Assembly: GCF_030317115.1 (NCBI RefSeq) | Contig: NZ_JASZYF010000002.1 | Location: 62,001 to 126,000, forward strand | Length of the DNA stretch: 64,000 nt | Source: Variovorax gracilis | GTDB lineage: Bacteria; Pseudomonadota; Gammaproteobacteria; Burkholderiales; Burkholderiaceae_C | Direction: 5' to 3' | In this document: positions 28,049-37,731 of the stretch, piece by piece | How the letters are laid out: every line of letters begins with the position of its first letter | Position numbering within the stretch: position 1 is the first letter of the stretch | Notes under the pieces: model-generated | Databases searched by the model: none | What the model was told of the DNA's origin: nothing | The model's input: the letters and a program-made list of their open reading frames with translations, nothing else | Program-made: the position numbers and the translations under genes

Positions 28049-29113
28049 ATGCCTCCCCTCAAGAACCTTCGCGGACTGCTCCTGCTCCCGCTCGCCCTGT
28101 TGGCGGGCTGCAACACGGTGGTGCTGAACGCGTCCGGCGACGTCGCCCGCCAGCAGGGCAACCTGATCGTCGTCTCCACCGTGCTGATGCTGCTGATCAT
28201 CGTGCCAGTCATCGCACTGATCGTCTTCTTCTCATGGAAGTATCGGCAATCCAACAAGGAGGCCAGGTACTCGCCGGACTGGGACCACTCCACCGAGCTT
28301 GAACTGGCCATCTGGGCGGCACCGCTGCTGATCATCATTGCCCTCGGCGCGATCACCTGGATCAGCACGCATACGCTCGACCCCTACCGGCCCTTGCGCC
28401 GCATCGACGTCCAGCGCCCCGTGCCGGAGGGAACCAAGCCCCTGACCGTCGAAGTGGTCGCGCTCGACTGGAAGTGGCTGTTCATCTACCCCGAGCAAGG
28501 CATCGCCACGGTCAACGAACTGGCCGCGCCGGTGGACCGGCCGATCACGTTCAAGATCACGGCGTCCTCGGTCATGAATTCCTTCTTCATCCCGGCGCTG
28601 GCAGGCCAGATCTATGCCATGCCCGCCATGGAGACGAAGCTCAACGCCGTCATCAACGAGCCGGGCGAGTTCGAGGGCTTTTCCGCCAACTACAGCGGCG
28701 CAGGCTTTTCCGGAATGCGCTTCAAGTTCCACGGCCTGAGCAATACCGACTTCGACCAGTGGGTGCAAAAAGCCAAGACGGGCGGCGGCGAGCTGACCCG
28801 CGAGCGCTACATGGAACTCGAGCGCCCCAGCGAACGCGATCCGGTGCGCCGCTTCGCCGCGGTCGCTCCCGACCTCTACGACGCGATCCTCAACCGCTGC
28901 GTCGACCGCAACAAGATGTGCGTGAAGCAGATGATGGCCATCGACGCGAGTGGTGGTCTGGCCGGCCCTGTGGGCGCGTACAACATCACCACGAAGCCCT
29001 GGCAGGCTGACCAGAAGAATTCTCCGATCCGAACCTATGTCACGGCAATGTGCACGGTCGACGATCCCGCCGGCATGTCCATTCCGCGTACCAACCTTCG
29101 CATCCAAGAGTAA
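28049..29113 (+). CDS. cyoA: cytochrome bo3 quinol oxidase subunit II
   Basis: A lipoprotein subunit II: n-region MPPLKNLRG, hydrophobic [12 protein letters not shown] lipobox (lipid-modified Cys), then two transmembrane helices (about residues 34-58 and 75-100) and a cupredoxin domain. [23 protein letters not shown] and [22 protein letters not shown] are quinol-oxidase signatures. The CuA-binding cysteine pair of cytochrome c oxidases is absent, so the electron donor is quinol. An upstream GTG at 28013 is possible but would weaken the lipoprotein signal. First gene of cyoABCD. Confidence 0.93.
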   Translation: MPPLKNLRGLLLLPLALLAGCNTVVLNASGDVARQQGNLIVVSTVLMLLIIVPVIALIVFFSWKYRQSNKEARYSPDWDHSTELELAIWAAPLLIIIALGAITWISTHTLDPYRPLRRIDVQRPVPEGTKPLTVEVVALDWKWLFIYPEQGIATVNELAAPVDRPITFKITASSVMNSFFIPALAGQIYAMPAMETKLNAVINEPGEFEGFSANYSGAGFSGMRFKFHGLSNTDFDQWVQKAKTGGGELTRERYMELERPSERDPVRRFAAVAPDLYDAILNRCVDRNKMCVKQMMAIDASGGLAGPVGAYNITTKPWQADQKNSPIRTYVTAMCTVDDPAGMSIPRTNLRIQE

Positions 29114-29115
29114 AG

Positions 29116-31119
29116 ATGCCTGACCATCCTGACCTGACGAGGCTCATCTTCGGCCGCCTCTCCTGGGACGCGATCCCATTTCACGAGCCGATCCTTCTCG
29201 CGACCTTCATCGCCGTCGTCCTTGGCGGCGTGGCGCTCCTTGGCGCCATCACCTATTTCAAGGTGTGGGGCACCCTGTGGCGCGACTGGATCACCAGCAT
29301 CGACCACAAGAAGATCGGCATCATGTACATCATCCTCGGGCTGGTGATGCTGCTGCGCGGCTTTGCCGACGCGATCATGATGCGTGCCCAGCAGGCTGTC
29401 GCCTTCGGCGGTGAGGCAGGCTTCCTGCCGCCGCACCACTACGACCAGATCTTCACCGCGCACGGCGTGATCATGATCTTCTTCGTGGCGATGCCGCTGG
29501 TCACCGGCCTGATGAACTACGTCGTGCCGCTGCAGATCGGCGCCCGCGACGTGGCCTTCCCCTTCCTGAACAACTTCAGCTTCTGGATGACCACGTTCGG
29601 CGCTGGGCTGGTGATGGCGTCGCTCTTCGTCGGCGAGTTCGCCCGCACTGGATGGCTCGCCTATCCGCCGCTGTCCGGCATCGAGTTCAGTCCGGACGTG
29701 GGGGTCGACTACTACATATGGTCCCTGCAGATTGCGGGGGTGGGCACGCTGCTCTCCGGCGTCAACCTCATCGCGACCATCGTGAAGATGCGCGCTCCGG
29801 GCATGACGCTGATGAAGATGCCGGTGTTCACCTGGACCGCGTTGGCCACCAACATCCTGATCGTGGCCGCCTTCCCGGTGCTGACCGCCGTGCTCGCGTT
29901 GCTGTCGCTGGACCGCTACGTCGGCACCAACTTCTTCACCAACGACCTTGGCGGCAACGCCATGATGTACGTCAACCTGATCTGGATCTGGGGCCACCCC
30001 GAGGTGTACATCCTGATCCTGCCGGCGTTCGGCATCTTCTCGGAAGTGGTGGCGACCTTCTGTGGCAAGCGGCTCTTCGGCTACGCATCGATGGTCTACG
30101 CCACGCTGGTGATCACGATCCTGTCTTACCTCGTCTGGCTGCACCACTTCTTCACGATGGGTTCCGGTGCCAGCGTGAACTCGTTCTTCGGCATCACGAC
30201 GATGATCATCTCGATCCCGACGGGCGCGAAGATCTTCAACTGGCTGTTCACCATGTACAAGGGCCGCATCCGCTTCGAGTTGCCCATGATGTGGACGATC
30301 GCCTTCATGATCACCTTCGTGATCGGCGGCATGACCGGCGTGCTGCTGGCGGTGCCGCCGGCTGACTTCGTGCTCCACAACAGCCTGTTCCTGATCGCGC
30401 ACTTCCACAACGTGATCATCGGCGGCGTGCTGTTCGGCATGCTGGCGGGCATCACCTACTGGTTCCCGAAGGCATTCGGCTACAAGCTCGATCCCTTCTG
30501 GGGCAAGTGCTCGTTCTGGTTCTGGGTCATCGGCTTCTACTTCGCGTTCATGCCGCTCTACGTGCTGGGCCTGATGGGCGTCACGCGCCGCGTGAGCCAC
30601 TTCGAAGACCCTTCATTGCAGATCTGGTTCCAGATCGCCGCCTTCGGCGCCGTGCTGATTGCGCTGGGCATCGCCTCGCTCATCATCCAGTTCGTGGTGA
30701 GCTACATCCGCCGCGACCAGTTGCGCGACAACACCGGCGACCCGTGGGATGGCCGGACGCTCGAGTGGTCGACCTCCTCGCCGCCGCCCGCGTACAACTT
30801 CGCCTTCACGCCGCGCGTGCATGACAACGATGCCTGGGCCGACATGAAGAAGCACCACTATCAGCGTCCCGAAGAAGGCTTCATCCCGATCCACATGCCG
30901 AAGAACACCGGCGCCGGCTTCATCATTGCCGCGCTGGCCGCGGTCTGCGGCTTCGCGCTGATCTGGCAAATGTGGCTGCTTGCCGGCATTGGCTTCTTTG
31001 CCATGCTGGCCGCCATCATTACCCACACCTTCAACTACAAGCGCGACTACCACGTTCCGGTGGACGAGGTCGTCCGCACTGAAGGCGCTCGCACTCGCCT
31101 TTTGGCCGCCCATGTCTGA
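29116..31119 (+). CDS. cyoB: cytochrome bo3 quinol oxidase subunit I
   Basis: A 667-residue haem-copper oxidase catalytic subunit, 15 helices by family. It carries haem and CuB ligand motifs: [20 protein letters not shown] (haem b His), [17 protein letters not shown] (CuB His and the crosslinked Tyr), [11 protein letters not shown] (two CuB His) and [16 protein letters not shown] (haem o and b His). [25 protein letters not shown] (start [19 protein letters not shown]) is the CyoB-type N-terminus; an upstream ATG at 29050 inside cyoA is rejected. It reduces O2 to water and pumps protons. Confidence 0.97.
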   Translation: MPDHPDLTRLIFGRLSWDAIPFHEPILLATFIAVVLGGVALLGAITYFKVWGTLWRDWITSIDHKKIGIMYIILGLVMLLRGFADAIMMRAQQAVAFGGEAGFLPPHHYDQIFTAHGVIMIFFVAMPLVTGLMNYVVPLQIGARDVAFPFLNNFSFWMTTFGAGLVMASLFVGEFARTGWLAYPPLSGIEFSPDVGVDYYIWSLQIAGVGTLLSGVNLIATIVKMRAPGMTLMKMPVFTWTALATNILIVAAFPVLTAVLALLSLDRYVGTNFFTNDLGGNAMMYVNLIWIWGHPEVYILILPAFGIFSEVVATFCGKRLFGYASMVYATLVITILSYLVWLHHFFTMGSGASVNSFFGITTMIISIPTGAKIFNWLFTMYKGRIRFELPMMWTIAFMITFVIGGMTGVLLAVPPADFVLHNSLFLIAHFHNVIIGGVLFGMLAGITYWFPKAFGYKLDPFWGKCSFWFWVIGFYFAFMPLYVLGLMGVTRRVSHFEDPSLQIWFQIAAFGAVLIALGIASLIIQFVVSYIRRDQLRDNTGDPWDGRTLEWSTSSPPPAYNFAFTPRVHDNDAWADMKKHHYQRPEEGFIPIHMPKNTGAGFIIAALAAVCGFALIWQMWLLAGIGFFAMLAAIITHTFNYKRDYHVPVDEVVRTEGARTRLLAAHV

Positions 31120-31753
31120 CGTCACCGTACTTTCCACGCCCGGCGCAATCAGCGCCAGTCCGAGCGCCCGCTACTACGTGAGCGGCGAGCACCATCCCGA
31201 GAACGGCACGCTGCTGGGGTTCTGGCTCTACCTGATGAGCGACTGCCTCGTCTTCGCCTGCTTGTTCGCCATCTATGGCGTGCTGGGGCGCAGCTTCGCG
31301 GCAGGACCTTCAGGGGCCGACCTGTTCGACTTGCGGCTGATTGCGCTCAATACCTCCCTGCTGCTGCTGTCGTCGATCACCTACGGCTTCGCGATGCTGG
31401 AGATGCAGCGCAACAAGGTGCGCGGCACCCTGATCTGGCTGGTCGTTACCGGCCTTCTGGGCGCCGGCTTCATCGGCATCGAACTCTACGAGTTCGCGCA
31501 CCTGATCCACGAAGGCGCCGGTCCGCAACGCAGCGCGTTCCTGTCCTCGTTCTTCGCACTGGTGGCGACGCACGGCCTGCACGTGACCTTCGGCATCATC
31601 TGGCTCATCGTGCTGATGGCCCAGGTGATGAAGCACGGTTTCATCGCGGCGAACCGCCGGCGCCTGATGTGCCTCTCGATGTTCTGGCACTTCCTGGACG
31701 TGGTCTGGATCGGTGTCTTCACCTTCGTCTACCTGATGGGAGTGCTGCCATGA
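31112..31753 (+). CDS. cyoC: cytochrome bo3 quinol oxidase subunit III
   Basis: A 213-residue five-helix subunit [41 protein letters not shown] and [18 protein letters not shown] with [21 protein letters not shown] mark the COX3 family. It overlaps cyoB by 8 bases and its stop overlaps cyoD by 4. A structural subunit of the oxidase. Confidence 0.95.
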   Translation: MSDVTVLSTPGAISASPSARYYVSGEHHPENGTLLGFWLYLMSDCLVFACLFAIYGVLGRSFAAGPSGADLFDLRLIALNTSLLLLSSITYGFAMLEMQRNKVRGTLIWLVVTGLLGAGFIGIELYEFAHLIHEGAGPQRSAFLSSFFALVATHGLHVTFGIIWLIVLMAQVMKHGFIAANRRRLMCLSMFWHFLDVVWIGVFTFVYLMGVLP

Positions 31754-32160
31754 GCGCGCATACCGATATCCATGCCGATGGCGCCGATCACGGTGCGCAC
31801 GACGACCACCACGGCCATGACGACGGCGCGCCCCACGCCACCTTGAAGGGCTACATGACGGGCTTCGTGCTGTCGGTGATCCTGACGGCCATCCCGTTCT
31901 GGCTGGTGATGGGCAATGTCTTCGAGAAGCCGAGCACCACGGCGATGGTCATCCTCGGCTTCGCGGTCGTCCAGATCCTCGTGCACATGATCTACTTCCT
32001 GCACATGAACGCCAAGTCCGAGCACGGCTGGACGATGCTGGCACTGATCTTCACGATCGTCGTCGTCGTCATCACGCTGAGCGGCTCGTTGTGGGTGATG
32101 TATCACATGAACCACAACATGATGCCGGGCATGATGCACGACATGCACAAGGTGCCTTGA
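31750..32160 (+). CDS. cyoD: cytochrome bo3 quinol oxidase subunit IV
   Basis: A 136-residue subunit IV with three transmembrane helices (TLKGYMTGFVLSVILTAIPFWL core GYMTGFVLSVILTAIPFW, TTAMVILGFAVVQILVHMIYFLHM, TMLALIFTIVVVVITLSGSLWVM). Both ends are unusual: a His/Asp-rich N-terminus (residues about 3-28) and a Met/His-rich C-terminus (MYHMNHNMMPGMMHDMH), which could bind copper. That metal role is inference. The stop overlaps the SURF1 start. Confidence 0.92.
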   Translation: MSAHTDIHADGADHGAHDDHHGHDDGAPHATLKGYMTGFVLSVILTAIPFWLVMGNVFEKPSTTAMVILGFAVVQILVHMIYFLHMNAKSEHGWTMLALIFTIVVVVITLSGSLWVMYHMNHNMMPGMMHDMHKVP

Positions 32161-32942
32161 CCCAGCCTCGCTCCAGCGCCTTCCTCACCGCGCTGGCGCT
32201 CTGCGCCCTCCTCGCCTTCGCGGGGTTCGTCGCGCTGGGCTTCTGGCAAGTGGAGCGTCGGGCCTGGAAGCTCGACCTCATCGCCCGGATCGACGAGCGC
32301 GTGCACGCACCGGCCGTCGCGCCTCCTGCAGCGGATCAATGGGCCAAGGTGAACGCGGCCGACGACGCATACCGACGCGTGCGCGCCGCCGGCACTTTTC
32401 TCCACGATCTCGAAACACTCGTCCAGGCCACCACCGAACTCGGCGGCGGCTACTGGGTCCTGACGCCGCTGCGCATGGCCGATGGCAGCACCCTGCTGGT
32501 CAACCGTGGCTTCGTGCCGCCCGAGGCACGGGATCGCGCGGCACGCCGTGCGATGGACGCCGAAGGCGAGTCGAGCGTCACGGGTCTGCTGCGAATCACC
32601 GAGCCGGGCGGCAGCTTCCTGCGGCGCAATGACCCGGCCGCCGACCGCTGGTACTCGCGCGATGTCCAGGCGATTGCAACGGCTCGCGGACTGAGCCGCG
32701 TCGCACCCTATTTCGTGGATGCCGAAGCCGCGCCGTCACACGCCGGCGCCAGCGCAGCGAACGCCCCACGCACATGGCCGGTCGGCGGCCTCACGGTCAT
32801 CCGCTTTCCCAACAACCATCTGGCCTATGCATTTACCTGGTTCGCGCTGGCCTTGATGGTTGCCGCGGCCGCCTGGTACGTGGGGCGCGACGAGCGACGC
32901 GTGCGGCAAATGCGCATGGGCGAAGATACCGGGCATGACTGA
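32157..32942 (+). CDS. SURF1 family oxidase assembly protein
   Basis: A 261-residue SURF1/Shy1-type protein, two transmembrane helices flanking a periplasmic domain: N-terminal AFLTALALCALLAFAGFVALGFWQVERRAWK (core GFWQVERRAWKLDLI), GGGYWVLTPL and LLVNRGFVPPEARD, then HLAYAFTWFALALMVAAAAWYV. SURF1 proteins help insert haem into haem-copper oxidases. The start is a TTG at 32157 overlapping the cyoD stop as TTGA; no better ATG exists before the conserved N-terminal helix. It overlaps the kinase gene by 8 bases. Confidence 0.9.
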   Translation: MTQPRSSAFLTALALCALLAFAGFVALGFWQVERRAWKLDLIARIDERVHAPAVAPPAADQWAKVNAADDAYRRVRAAGTFLHDLETLVQATTELGGGYWVLTPLRMADGSTLLVNRGFVPPEARDRAARRAMDAEGESSVTGLLRITEPGGSFLRRNDPAADRWYSRDVQAIATARGLSRVAPYFVDAEAAPSHAGASAANAPRTWPVGGLTVIRFPNNHLAYAFTWFALALMVAAAAWYVGRDERRVRQMRMGEDTGHD

Positions 32943-34302
32943 AGTCACTGTGATCGCTCCCGGCTCGCCGTCCGATCGGGCTGAAGCCGTGGGCCACGGC
33001 GACGCGACCGGCCTCAAGAACATGCAGCAGCTGATCCAGCTGCGCTGGATTGCGGTGGTCGGGCAGATCGCCACCATCCTCGTCGTCCATTTCGGCTTCG
33101 GCATCCGGCTGCCGCTCGACCAGATGCTGGCGGTGCTGGCATGCCTCGCCGCCTTCAACGCGGCGAGCCAGTTTCGCTGGCGCATCCATCGCGATGTTTC
33201 CAACGCCGAGTTGTTCGTTGCGCTACTGGTCGACGTAGGGATGCTCACCGCGCAGCTCTACCTGAGCGGCGGCGCAGCCAACCCCTTCGTCTTTCTCTAC
33301 CTGCTGCAGGTCATCCTGGCGGCGGTGCTGCTGGAGTCCTGGTCGACCTGGACGATGGTGGGCGTCACCACCGCCTGCTTCGCGGGCCTGGCCCTGTTCT
33401 CGGGGCCGCTGGCGATCCCGCTCAACCATGACCGCGGCCTGCTCAGCCCCTACATCCTCGGCGTACTGGTCTGCTTTGCACTCATTGCGGCACTGCTGGT
33501 GGTCTTCATCACCCGGATCAGCCGCAACCTGCGGGGTCGAGATGCCCGCCTGGCCGCGCTTCGCCAGCGCGCCGCGGAGGAGGAACACATCGTGCGCATG
33601 GGCCTGCTGGCCTCGGGTGCTGCGCACGAACTGGGCACGCCGCTCGCCACGCTGGCGGTGATCCTCGGCGACTGGCAGCATCTGCCTCACTTCACTTCCG
33701 ACCCCGAGTTGCTGGACGAGGTCAGCGAGATGCAGGCGCAGGTGCAACGCTGCAAGAGCATTCTCAGCGGCATCCTGCTGTCCGCCGGCGAGGCACGCGG
33801 CGAGAACTCGGTGGAAACGACCGTCAGCACCTTCCTTGACGACCTGGTCGACGAGTGGCGCGAGACACGCCCCGTGACTTCCTTCAGCTACGAAAACCGG
33901 TTCGGCCACGACTTGCCCATGGTTTCCGATTCGGCGCTGAAGCAGATGATCTGCAACGTGCTCGACAATGCCCTCGAAGCCTCGCCGCGCTGGGTGGCTC
34001 TGGAAGCGGCGCACGACGGCGACGACCTGACCCTGACGGTCACCGACCGCGGCCCCGGGTTCGCGCCCGGGATGCTCGCGCAGTTCGGCAAGCCCTACCA
34101 GTCGACCAAAGGCCGGCCCGGCGCGGGACTGGGATTGTTCCTTGTCGTCAATGTGGCGCGCACGCTCGGCGGCAGGGTCGAGGCGCGCAACCGGTCGGAA
34201 GGCGGTGCGGTCGTGACGCTGACGCTGCCGCTGCCAGCCATCACCCTCGAAGAGGACGAGGACGAGGACGACGAATTGAAAGACGAAGGACATGGAAGCT
34301 GA
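32935..34302 (+). CDS. regB: RegB/PrrB-like redox sensor histidine kinase
   Basis: A 455-residue membrane kinase with about six N-terminal helices (residues 35-200) and a cytoplasmic kinase core. Family-specific features are all present: the quinone-binding GGAANPF motif (112-118), the H-box GAAHELGTPLATLAV with H231, and the redox-active cysteine at C273 in QVQRCKSIL. ATP-binding boxes follow (NVLDNALEAS, DRGPGFAPGML, GAGLGLFLV). RegB senses the ubiquinone redox state and controls oxidases and other energy genes in proteobacteria. The C-terminus is strongly acidic. It overlaps SURF1 and the response regulator. Confidence 0.93.
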   Translation: MTEVTVIAPGSPSDRAEAVGHGDATGLKNMQQLIQLRWIAVVGQIATILVVHFGFGIRLPLDQMLAVLACLAAFNAASQFRWRIHRDVSNAELFVALLVDVGMLTAQLYLSGGAANPFVFLYLLQVILAAVLLESWSTWTMVGVTTACFAGLALFSGPLAIPLNHDRGLLSPYILGVLVCFALIAALLVVFITRISRNLRGRDARLAALRQRAAEEEHIVRMGLLASGAAHELGTPLATLAVILGDWQHLPHFTSDPELLDEVSEMQAQVQRCKSILSGILLSAGEARGENSVETTVSTFLDDLVDEWRETRPVTSFSYENRFGHDLPMVSDSALKQMICNVLDNALEASPRWVALEAAHDGDDLTLTVTDRGPGFAPGMLAQFGKPYQSTKGRPGAGLGLFLVVNVARTLGGRVEARNRSEGGAVVTLTLPLPAITLEEDEDEDDELKDEGHGS

Positions 34303-34828
34303 ACGCCTGCTGCTGATCGTCGAGGACGACGCGGCTTTCGCGCGCACGCTCGGCCGCTCGTTCGAGCGGCGCGGCTACACGGTGATGCTGGCCGCGAACC
34401 TGGACGAAGTGTCGGTGCTGCTGGAAGCGCATTCGCCGGGCTACGCGGTGGTCGACCTCAAGCTCAATGGCGACGCTTCAGGGCTGGCCTGCGTCCAGAC
34501 GCTGAACCAGCATGACCCGGCGATGCTGATCGTGGTGCTGACCGGCTTCGCGAGCATCGCCACCGCAGTCGAGGCCATCAAGCTCGGCGCCTGCCACTAC
34601 CTCGCCAAGCCATCGAACACCGACGACATCGAGGCGGCGTTCGGCCGCGCCGAAGGCAATGCAGAGGTCGAGTTGACGAATCGCTCGACGTCGATCAAGA
34701 CACTCGAGTGGGAGCGCATTCACGAAACGCTCGCGGAAACCGGCTTCAACATCTCGGAGACGGCGCGGCGACTGGGGATGCATCGCCGCACGCTGGCGCG
34801 CAAGCTGGTGAAGCAGCGCGTCAAGTAG
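34292..34828 (+). CDS. regA: RegA/PrrA/ActR-like response regulator
   Basis: A 178-residue regulator with an N-terminal receiver (acid pocket E11-D12-D13, phosphoacceptor D55 in YAVVDLKLNGDASGL, lysine in YLAKPSNTDDI) and a C-terminal Fis-type helix-turn-helix NISETARRLGMHRRTLARKL, the RegA hallmark. It overlaps the kinase gene by 11 bases, so the pair is made together. Direct control of the upstream cyo operon is a reasonable inference. Confidence 0.94.
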   Translation: MEAERLLLIVEDDAAFARTLGRSFERRGYTVMLAANLDEVSVLLEAHSPGYAVVDLKLNGDASGLACVQTLNQHDPAMLIVVLTGFASIATAVEAIKLGACHYLAKPSNTDDIEAAFGRAEGNAEVELTNRSTSIKTLEWERIHETLAETGFNISETARRLGMHRRTLARKLVKQRVK

Positions 34829-34844
34829 GGCCGAAAAGGCGGCG

Positions 34845-35411
34845 TCAGGCCGTCGTCCGCGTGACGTCGCGTCCGTCGGCCTGCGCCAGCAACCGTGCCG
34901 TGGCCTGGGCCGCCATCTCCAGGCGCTTCACATCGCGCTCGTCGAGGTCGGCGCGCGGCTCGAAGCTGAAGCCGCACAGCACGCCGTAAAGACTTCCGTC
35001 CGAGAACCTCACCGGCACGCCGATGTGGGCTCCCAGCGCCTCGTAGTAGTCGGGAAGACCATTCGCGATCCGTACGCTCTTGACGTCGGGCACCAGGCAC
35101 GGCATTCGTCCATCGACGATTCGCTGGCAGATGCTCTCGGCGAGCGGATGCAAATCCCCGGGCCGGATGATGGCCTCGAGAGCCTTCGCGGAGATCTGCC
35201 GGAACACGCGGTTCTGGTCCACGAACTCGCCCACGAACACCACCTCGAGATTGAGCTGCTCGCGCACCACACGCAGAAGGCTCCCGATGCAACGCTCGGT
35301 GAAACTGCCGTCCGTGCCGATGCCGGTCTCCGCCGTGATCGTGGCGATCCGGGATGCCCACTCTTCCAGGCCGTCGTGCTCACTCTGGCCCTGCGCTGCT
35401 TTGCTTGTCAA
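34845..35411 (-). CDS. GAF domain protein
   Basis: A soluble protein of about 188 residues made almost wholly of one GAF domain (GTDGSFTERCIGSLLRVVREQLNLEVVFVGEF, then GAHIGVPVRFSDGSLYGVLCGFSFEPR, core HIGVPVRFSDGSLYGVLCGF). GAF domains bind small molecules or sense redox/light; no output domain is attached. The start is uncertain: a TTG at 35411 has a good AAGGA ribosome-binding site, whereas an ATG at 35474 adds 21 poorly typical residues. Convergent with regA, 16 bases apart. Confidence 0.72.
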   Translation of the reverse strand: MTSKAAQGQSEHDGLEEWASRIATITAETGIGTDGSFTERCIGSLLRVVREQLNLEVVFVGEFVDQNRVFRQISAKALEAIIRPGDLHPLAESICQRIVDGRMPCLVPDVKSVRIANGLPDYYEALGAHIGVPVRFSDGSLYGVLCGFSFEPRADLDERDVKRLEMAAQATARLLAQADGRDVTRTTA

Positions 35412-35542
35412 AACGGTTGATCCTTTTGGGGGCCATCGTACGACAGAGTGTTTGCGCCATTGCGAGTCCGGCATGCCCACACCACAATTTCCGGGCGCCG
35501 CCATGGCAAGTCCGCCGGGGCGCGCACTCACCGGACGTGGCC

Positions 35543-36145
35543 ATGCATCATTCATTCGGTGCGCTTTGCAGTGCGTTGATCGGGCTGGGAATGGCCGGCG
35601 GGGCCACAGCCACATGGGCGGAGACACCGCGACCAGGCTTCGCCAGCGTCGCGATCATCGGCACCTACCGTGCGGCCGGGCCAGCGAAGAGCCAGTACAC
35701 ATTGCTGTCGATATTCCGCCAGGAATCGGCCGAGGGCCCACCCGCAGGAATCGCCACCTTCGGCTGGCTGGATTCCGGCGAGGTGCTGCTGGTCCAGTAC
35801 ACGGAGTACGTGCCCTCGATCACGCAAGCCATGTCGCGCCGCAGCGTGACCACCCCCAAGCCGCAACCCCTGGACATCAAGGCCGCGCCGCGCTACGTGA
35901 TGGTCTGCGCGTGGCCGCTGGACAGCAAGAAGGTGCCCGGCAAGCCGATCGCCGTCTACGGCGAGCGGGACGACGCCAATGCCCAGATCGACACCTCGCC
36001 GGATTCCACCCTCACGACACTGACGTGGGCTCCGGTCCCGGCCTCGCTCGCGGCCCGGAATTTTGCAGCCAGGGATTTCTGTGGCGAGATCGCGCGCAAC
36101 AGGAAATCTCCGGTACCCGCGTGGCTGATCGATGCCAGGGAATAG
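35543..36145 (+). CDS. secreted hypothetical protein
   Basis: A 200-residue protein that I do not recognise. The first 26 residues (MHHSFGALCSALIGLGMAGG, then ATATWA) form a signal peptide with cleavage before ETPRPGF. The rest alternates short beta-like segments (ASVAIIGTYRAAG, GIATFGWLDSGEVLLVQYTEYV) and carries two cysteines. GC-rich third positions support coding. The upstream frame is open, but the signal peptide fixes the start. A 131-base region separates it from the divergent GAF gene. Confidence 0.6.
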   Translation: MHHSFGALCSALIGLGMAGGATATWAETPRPGFASVAIIGTYRAAGPAKSQYTLLSIFRQESAEGPPAGIATFGWLDSGEVLLVQYTEYVPSITQAMSRRSVTTPKPQPLDIKAAPRYVMVCAWPLDSKKVPGKPIAVYGERDDANAQIDTSPDSTLTTLTWAPVPASLAARNFAARDFCGEIARNRKSPVPAWLIDARE

Positions 36146-36186
36146 CGGTTCTCCCCCCGGCAATGCGCCGACTTGTGCCTCGCTTC

Positions 36187-36195
36187 TGTGGATAA
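36187..36195 (-). other. perfect DnaA-box sequence
   Basis: TGTGGATAA on this strand is TTATCCACA on the other, a perfect DnaA-binding consensus. It is a single copy in the 180-base gap before mgsA. It could be a titration or regulatory site or chance. Confidence 0.25.
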
Positions 36196-36325
36196 CGTTG
36201 TGTGTAGCGCGTGGAGGCGCACGCGCGAGGGCTGAAGCCATGCGGGTTTCCGCTGCATTGCCCGCGAAACGGGCACCCGGCGGATTCCGGCCTGTTACGC
36301 TGGATCGCCCACTCGGAGGAACACC

Positions 36326-36727
36326 ATGGCCGACTCTCCCGCTCCCCCGCTGCGCCGCGTCGCGCTCATCGCCCATGATGGCAAGAAGACCGCGATGCTG
36401 GCCCTCGCACGCGAATTCGAGCCCCTGCTTCGTCGGTGCGAACTGTGCGCCACGGGGACTACGGGCTCGCGGCTGGCGTCCGAGGTGGGCCTCACGGTCG
36501 AACGCCTGTTGAGCGGACCGCAAGGCGGCGACCTCCAGATCGGCGCGCGGCTCGCGACAGGCGGCGTCGACATCGTCATCTTCCTGCGGGACCCGATGAC
36601 AGCGCAGCCGCACGAACCGGATATCAACGCCCTCGTGCGCGCGTGCGACGTCCATGACGTGCCTTGCGCCACGAACGTCGCGATCGCGAGGCTGGTGCTT
36701 CGGCAGCTCGAAGCCGAGATGCGCTGA
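36326..36727 (+). CDS. mgsA: methylglyoxal synthase
   Basis: A 133-residue lyase that converts dihydroxyacetone phosphate to methylglyoxal and phosphate, bypassing lower glycolysis. Key residues match E. coli MgsA: H17 (IAHDGKK), T43-G-T-T-G (phosphate loop), [12 protein letters not shown] with the catalytic D69, [14 protein letters not shown] with D89 and H96. A GGAGGA ribosome-binding site precedes the ATG. Stands alone, convergent with the LuxR gene. Confidence 0.94.
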   Translation: MADSPAPPLRRVALIAHDGKKTAMLALAREFEPLLRRCELCATGTTGSRLASEVGLTVERLLSGPQGGDLQIGARLATGGVDIVIFLRDPMTAQPHEPDINALVRACDVHDVPCATNVAIARLVLRQLEAEMR

Positions 36728-36734
36728 CCCCCCG

Positions 36735-37460
36735 CTAGGCGTACCGCACCCGACCCGGTTCCGGTTCCTGTTCCTGGAACAGCGGCGTGACCGTCGCGCG
36801 GCTTGCCGGCGCGCGAACCGGCGCCGGCGGCTGGCGCATCCCCTGGCTGACCAGCCCCCGCTGCGCCGCCACCACGACGGCATGCGTGCGAGTCGTCGCA
36901 TCGAGCTTCTCGAGGATGCCCTTGACGTGCACCTTGACGGTGCCGACCGCAATGCCGAGTTCCTTGGCGATCGCCTTGTTGCAGGAGCCCGTGGTCAGCA
37001 GATTCAGCACCTCGGTCTCCCGCGTGGTAAGCCGTTCGTGGGTAAGGCTGTCCGCGATGCGCCGCGAGACGGAATGGGCCAGATAGCGCTGCCCCTGGCT
37101 CAGGGCCGTCACGCCATCGAGGAGTTCATCGATCTGGCAGCCCTGCAGGAGGTAACCGTGGATGCCGGCGTTGATGGCCAAACGGATTTCCCACTCGCGA
37201 TCGATCGGGGTGATGACCATGACCTTGGGACCTCGGTTGCGCCGGGCGCTCCTGGGTGGCTTCGTGTCGGCCAGGAATTCCAGGCCGCTGCGATAGTCGG
37301 CGACAACGATGTCGGGCAGCACGGCCCCCTCGGTCGAGGGGATGGCACCTTTCACGGTCACGGCCAACCCGGGCCGACCGCCCAGGATCGCGCCCAGGCC
37401 GGCGGCCATCACCGGATCATCATGAATCACGAAAACCTGGATGGGGTCGATCGTCGGCAT
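36735..37460 (-). CDS. LuxR/NarL-family response regulator
   Basis: A 241-residue two-component regulator. The receiver has acidic D14-D15, phosphoacceptor D55 (DIVVADYRSG) and T84, but the conserved lysine is replaced by Q106 (GYLLQGCQ). The C-terminal LuxR helix-turn-helix is intact (LTTRETEVLNLLTTGSCNKAIAKEL, core TTRETEVLNLL, then GTVKVHVKGILEKL). A disordered Pro/Ala/Arg-rich tail follows. GAGAGG precedes the ATG at 37460, better than in-frame ATGs further upstream. No partner kinase is adjacent. The lysine loss could alter phosphorylation signalling. Confidence 0.85.
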   Translation of the reverse strand: MPTIDPIQVFVIHDDPVMAAGLGAILGGRPGLAVTVKGAIPSTEGAVLPDIVVADYRSGLEFLADTKPPRSARRNRGPKVMVITPIDREWEIRLAINAGIHGYLLQGCQIDELLDGVTALSQGQRYLAHSVSRRIADSLTHERLTTRETEVLNLLTTGSCNKAIAKELGIAVGTVKVHVKGILEKLDATTRTHAVVVAAQRGLVSQGMRQPPAPVRAPASRATVTPLFQEQEPEPGRVRYA

Positions 37461-37731
37461 GGTGTTTCCTCTCATTGGCCTGCGGCGGGGTGGCAATGAT
37501 GGGCGTGCAGGCCATCCGGATCAAATTAAGCGATGTGAATCCTTGTGATCCGCGGACAACCCTTTGGAGGTAGCCATCCACTCCTCCTCAGGCAGTGTCG
37601 AAAGCCCCGCCGCCCTTGAACACTCCGGGCACACGCGCAATGATCCGCGGCGGCGGAGGCCGACCCACGAGCCGCCTGCCCCTGGCCTTCAAATTGCATT
37701 CCCACCTGGCCTTCCACCAAGGAGCTGACTC

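Noticed and set aside
36187..36195. Replication origin at the DnaA box
   Set aside because: Only one box; no dnaA, dnaN or AT-rich unwinding region in the window.
36259..36275. TGCCCG-CGAAA-CGGGCA hairpin as a terminator
   Set aside because: A short 6-base stem without a T run, 50 bases before mgsA; could be chance in GC-rich DNA.
37461..37731. A small gene in the gap between the LuxR gene and the membrane protein
   Set aside because: Frames there lack a ribosome-binding site and any protein-like composition; nothing supportable is seen.
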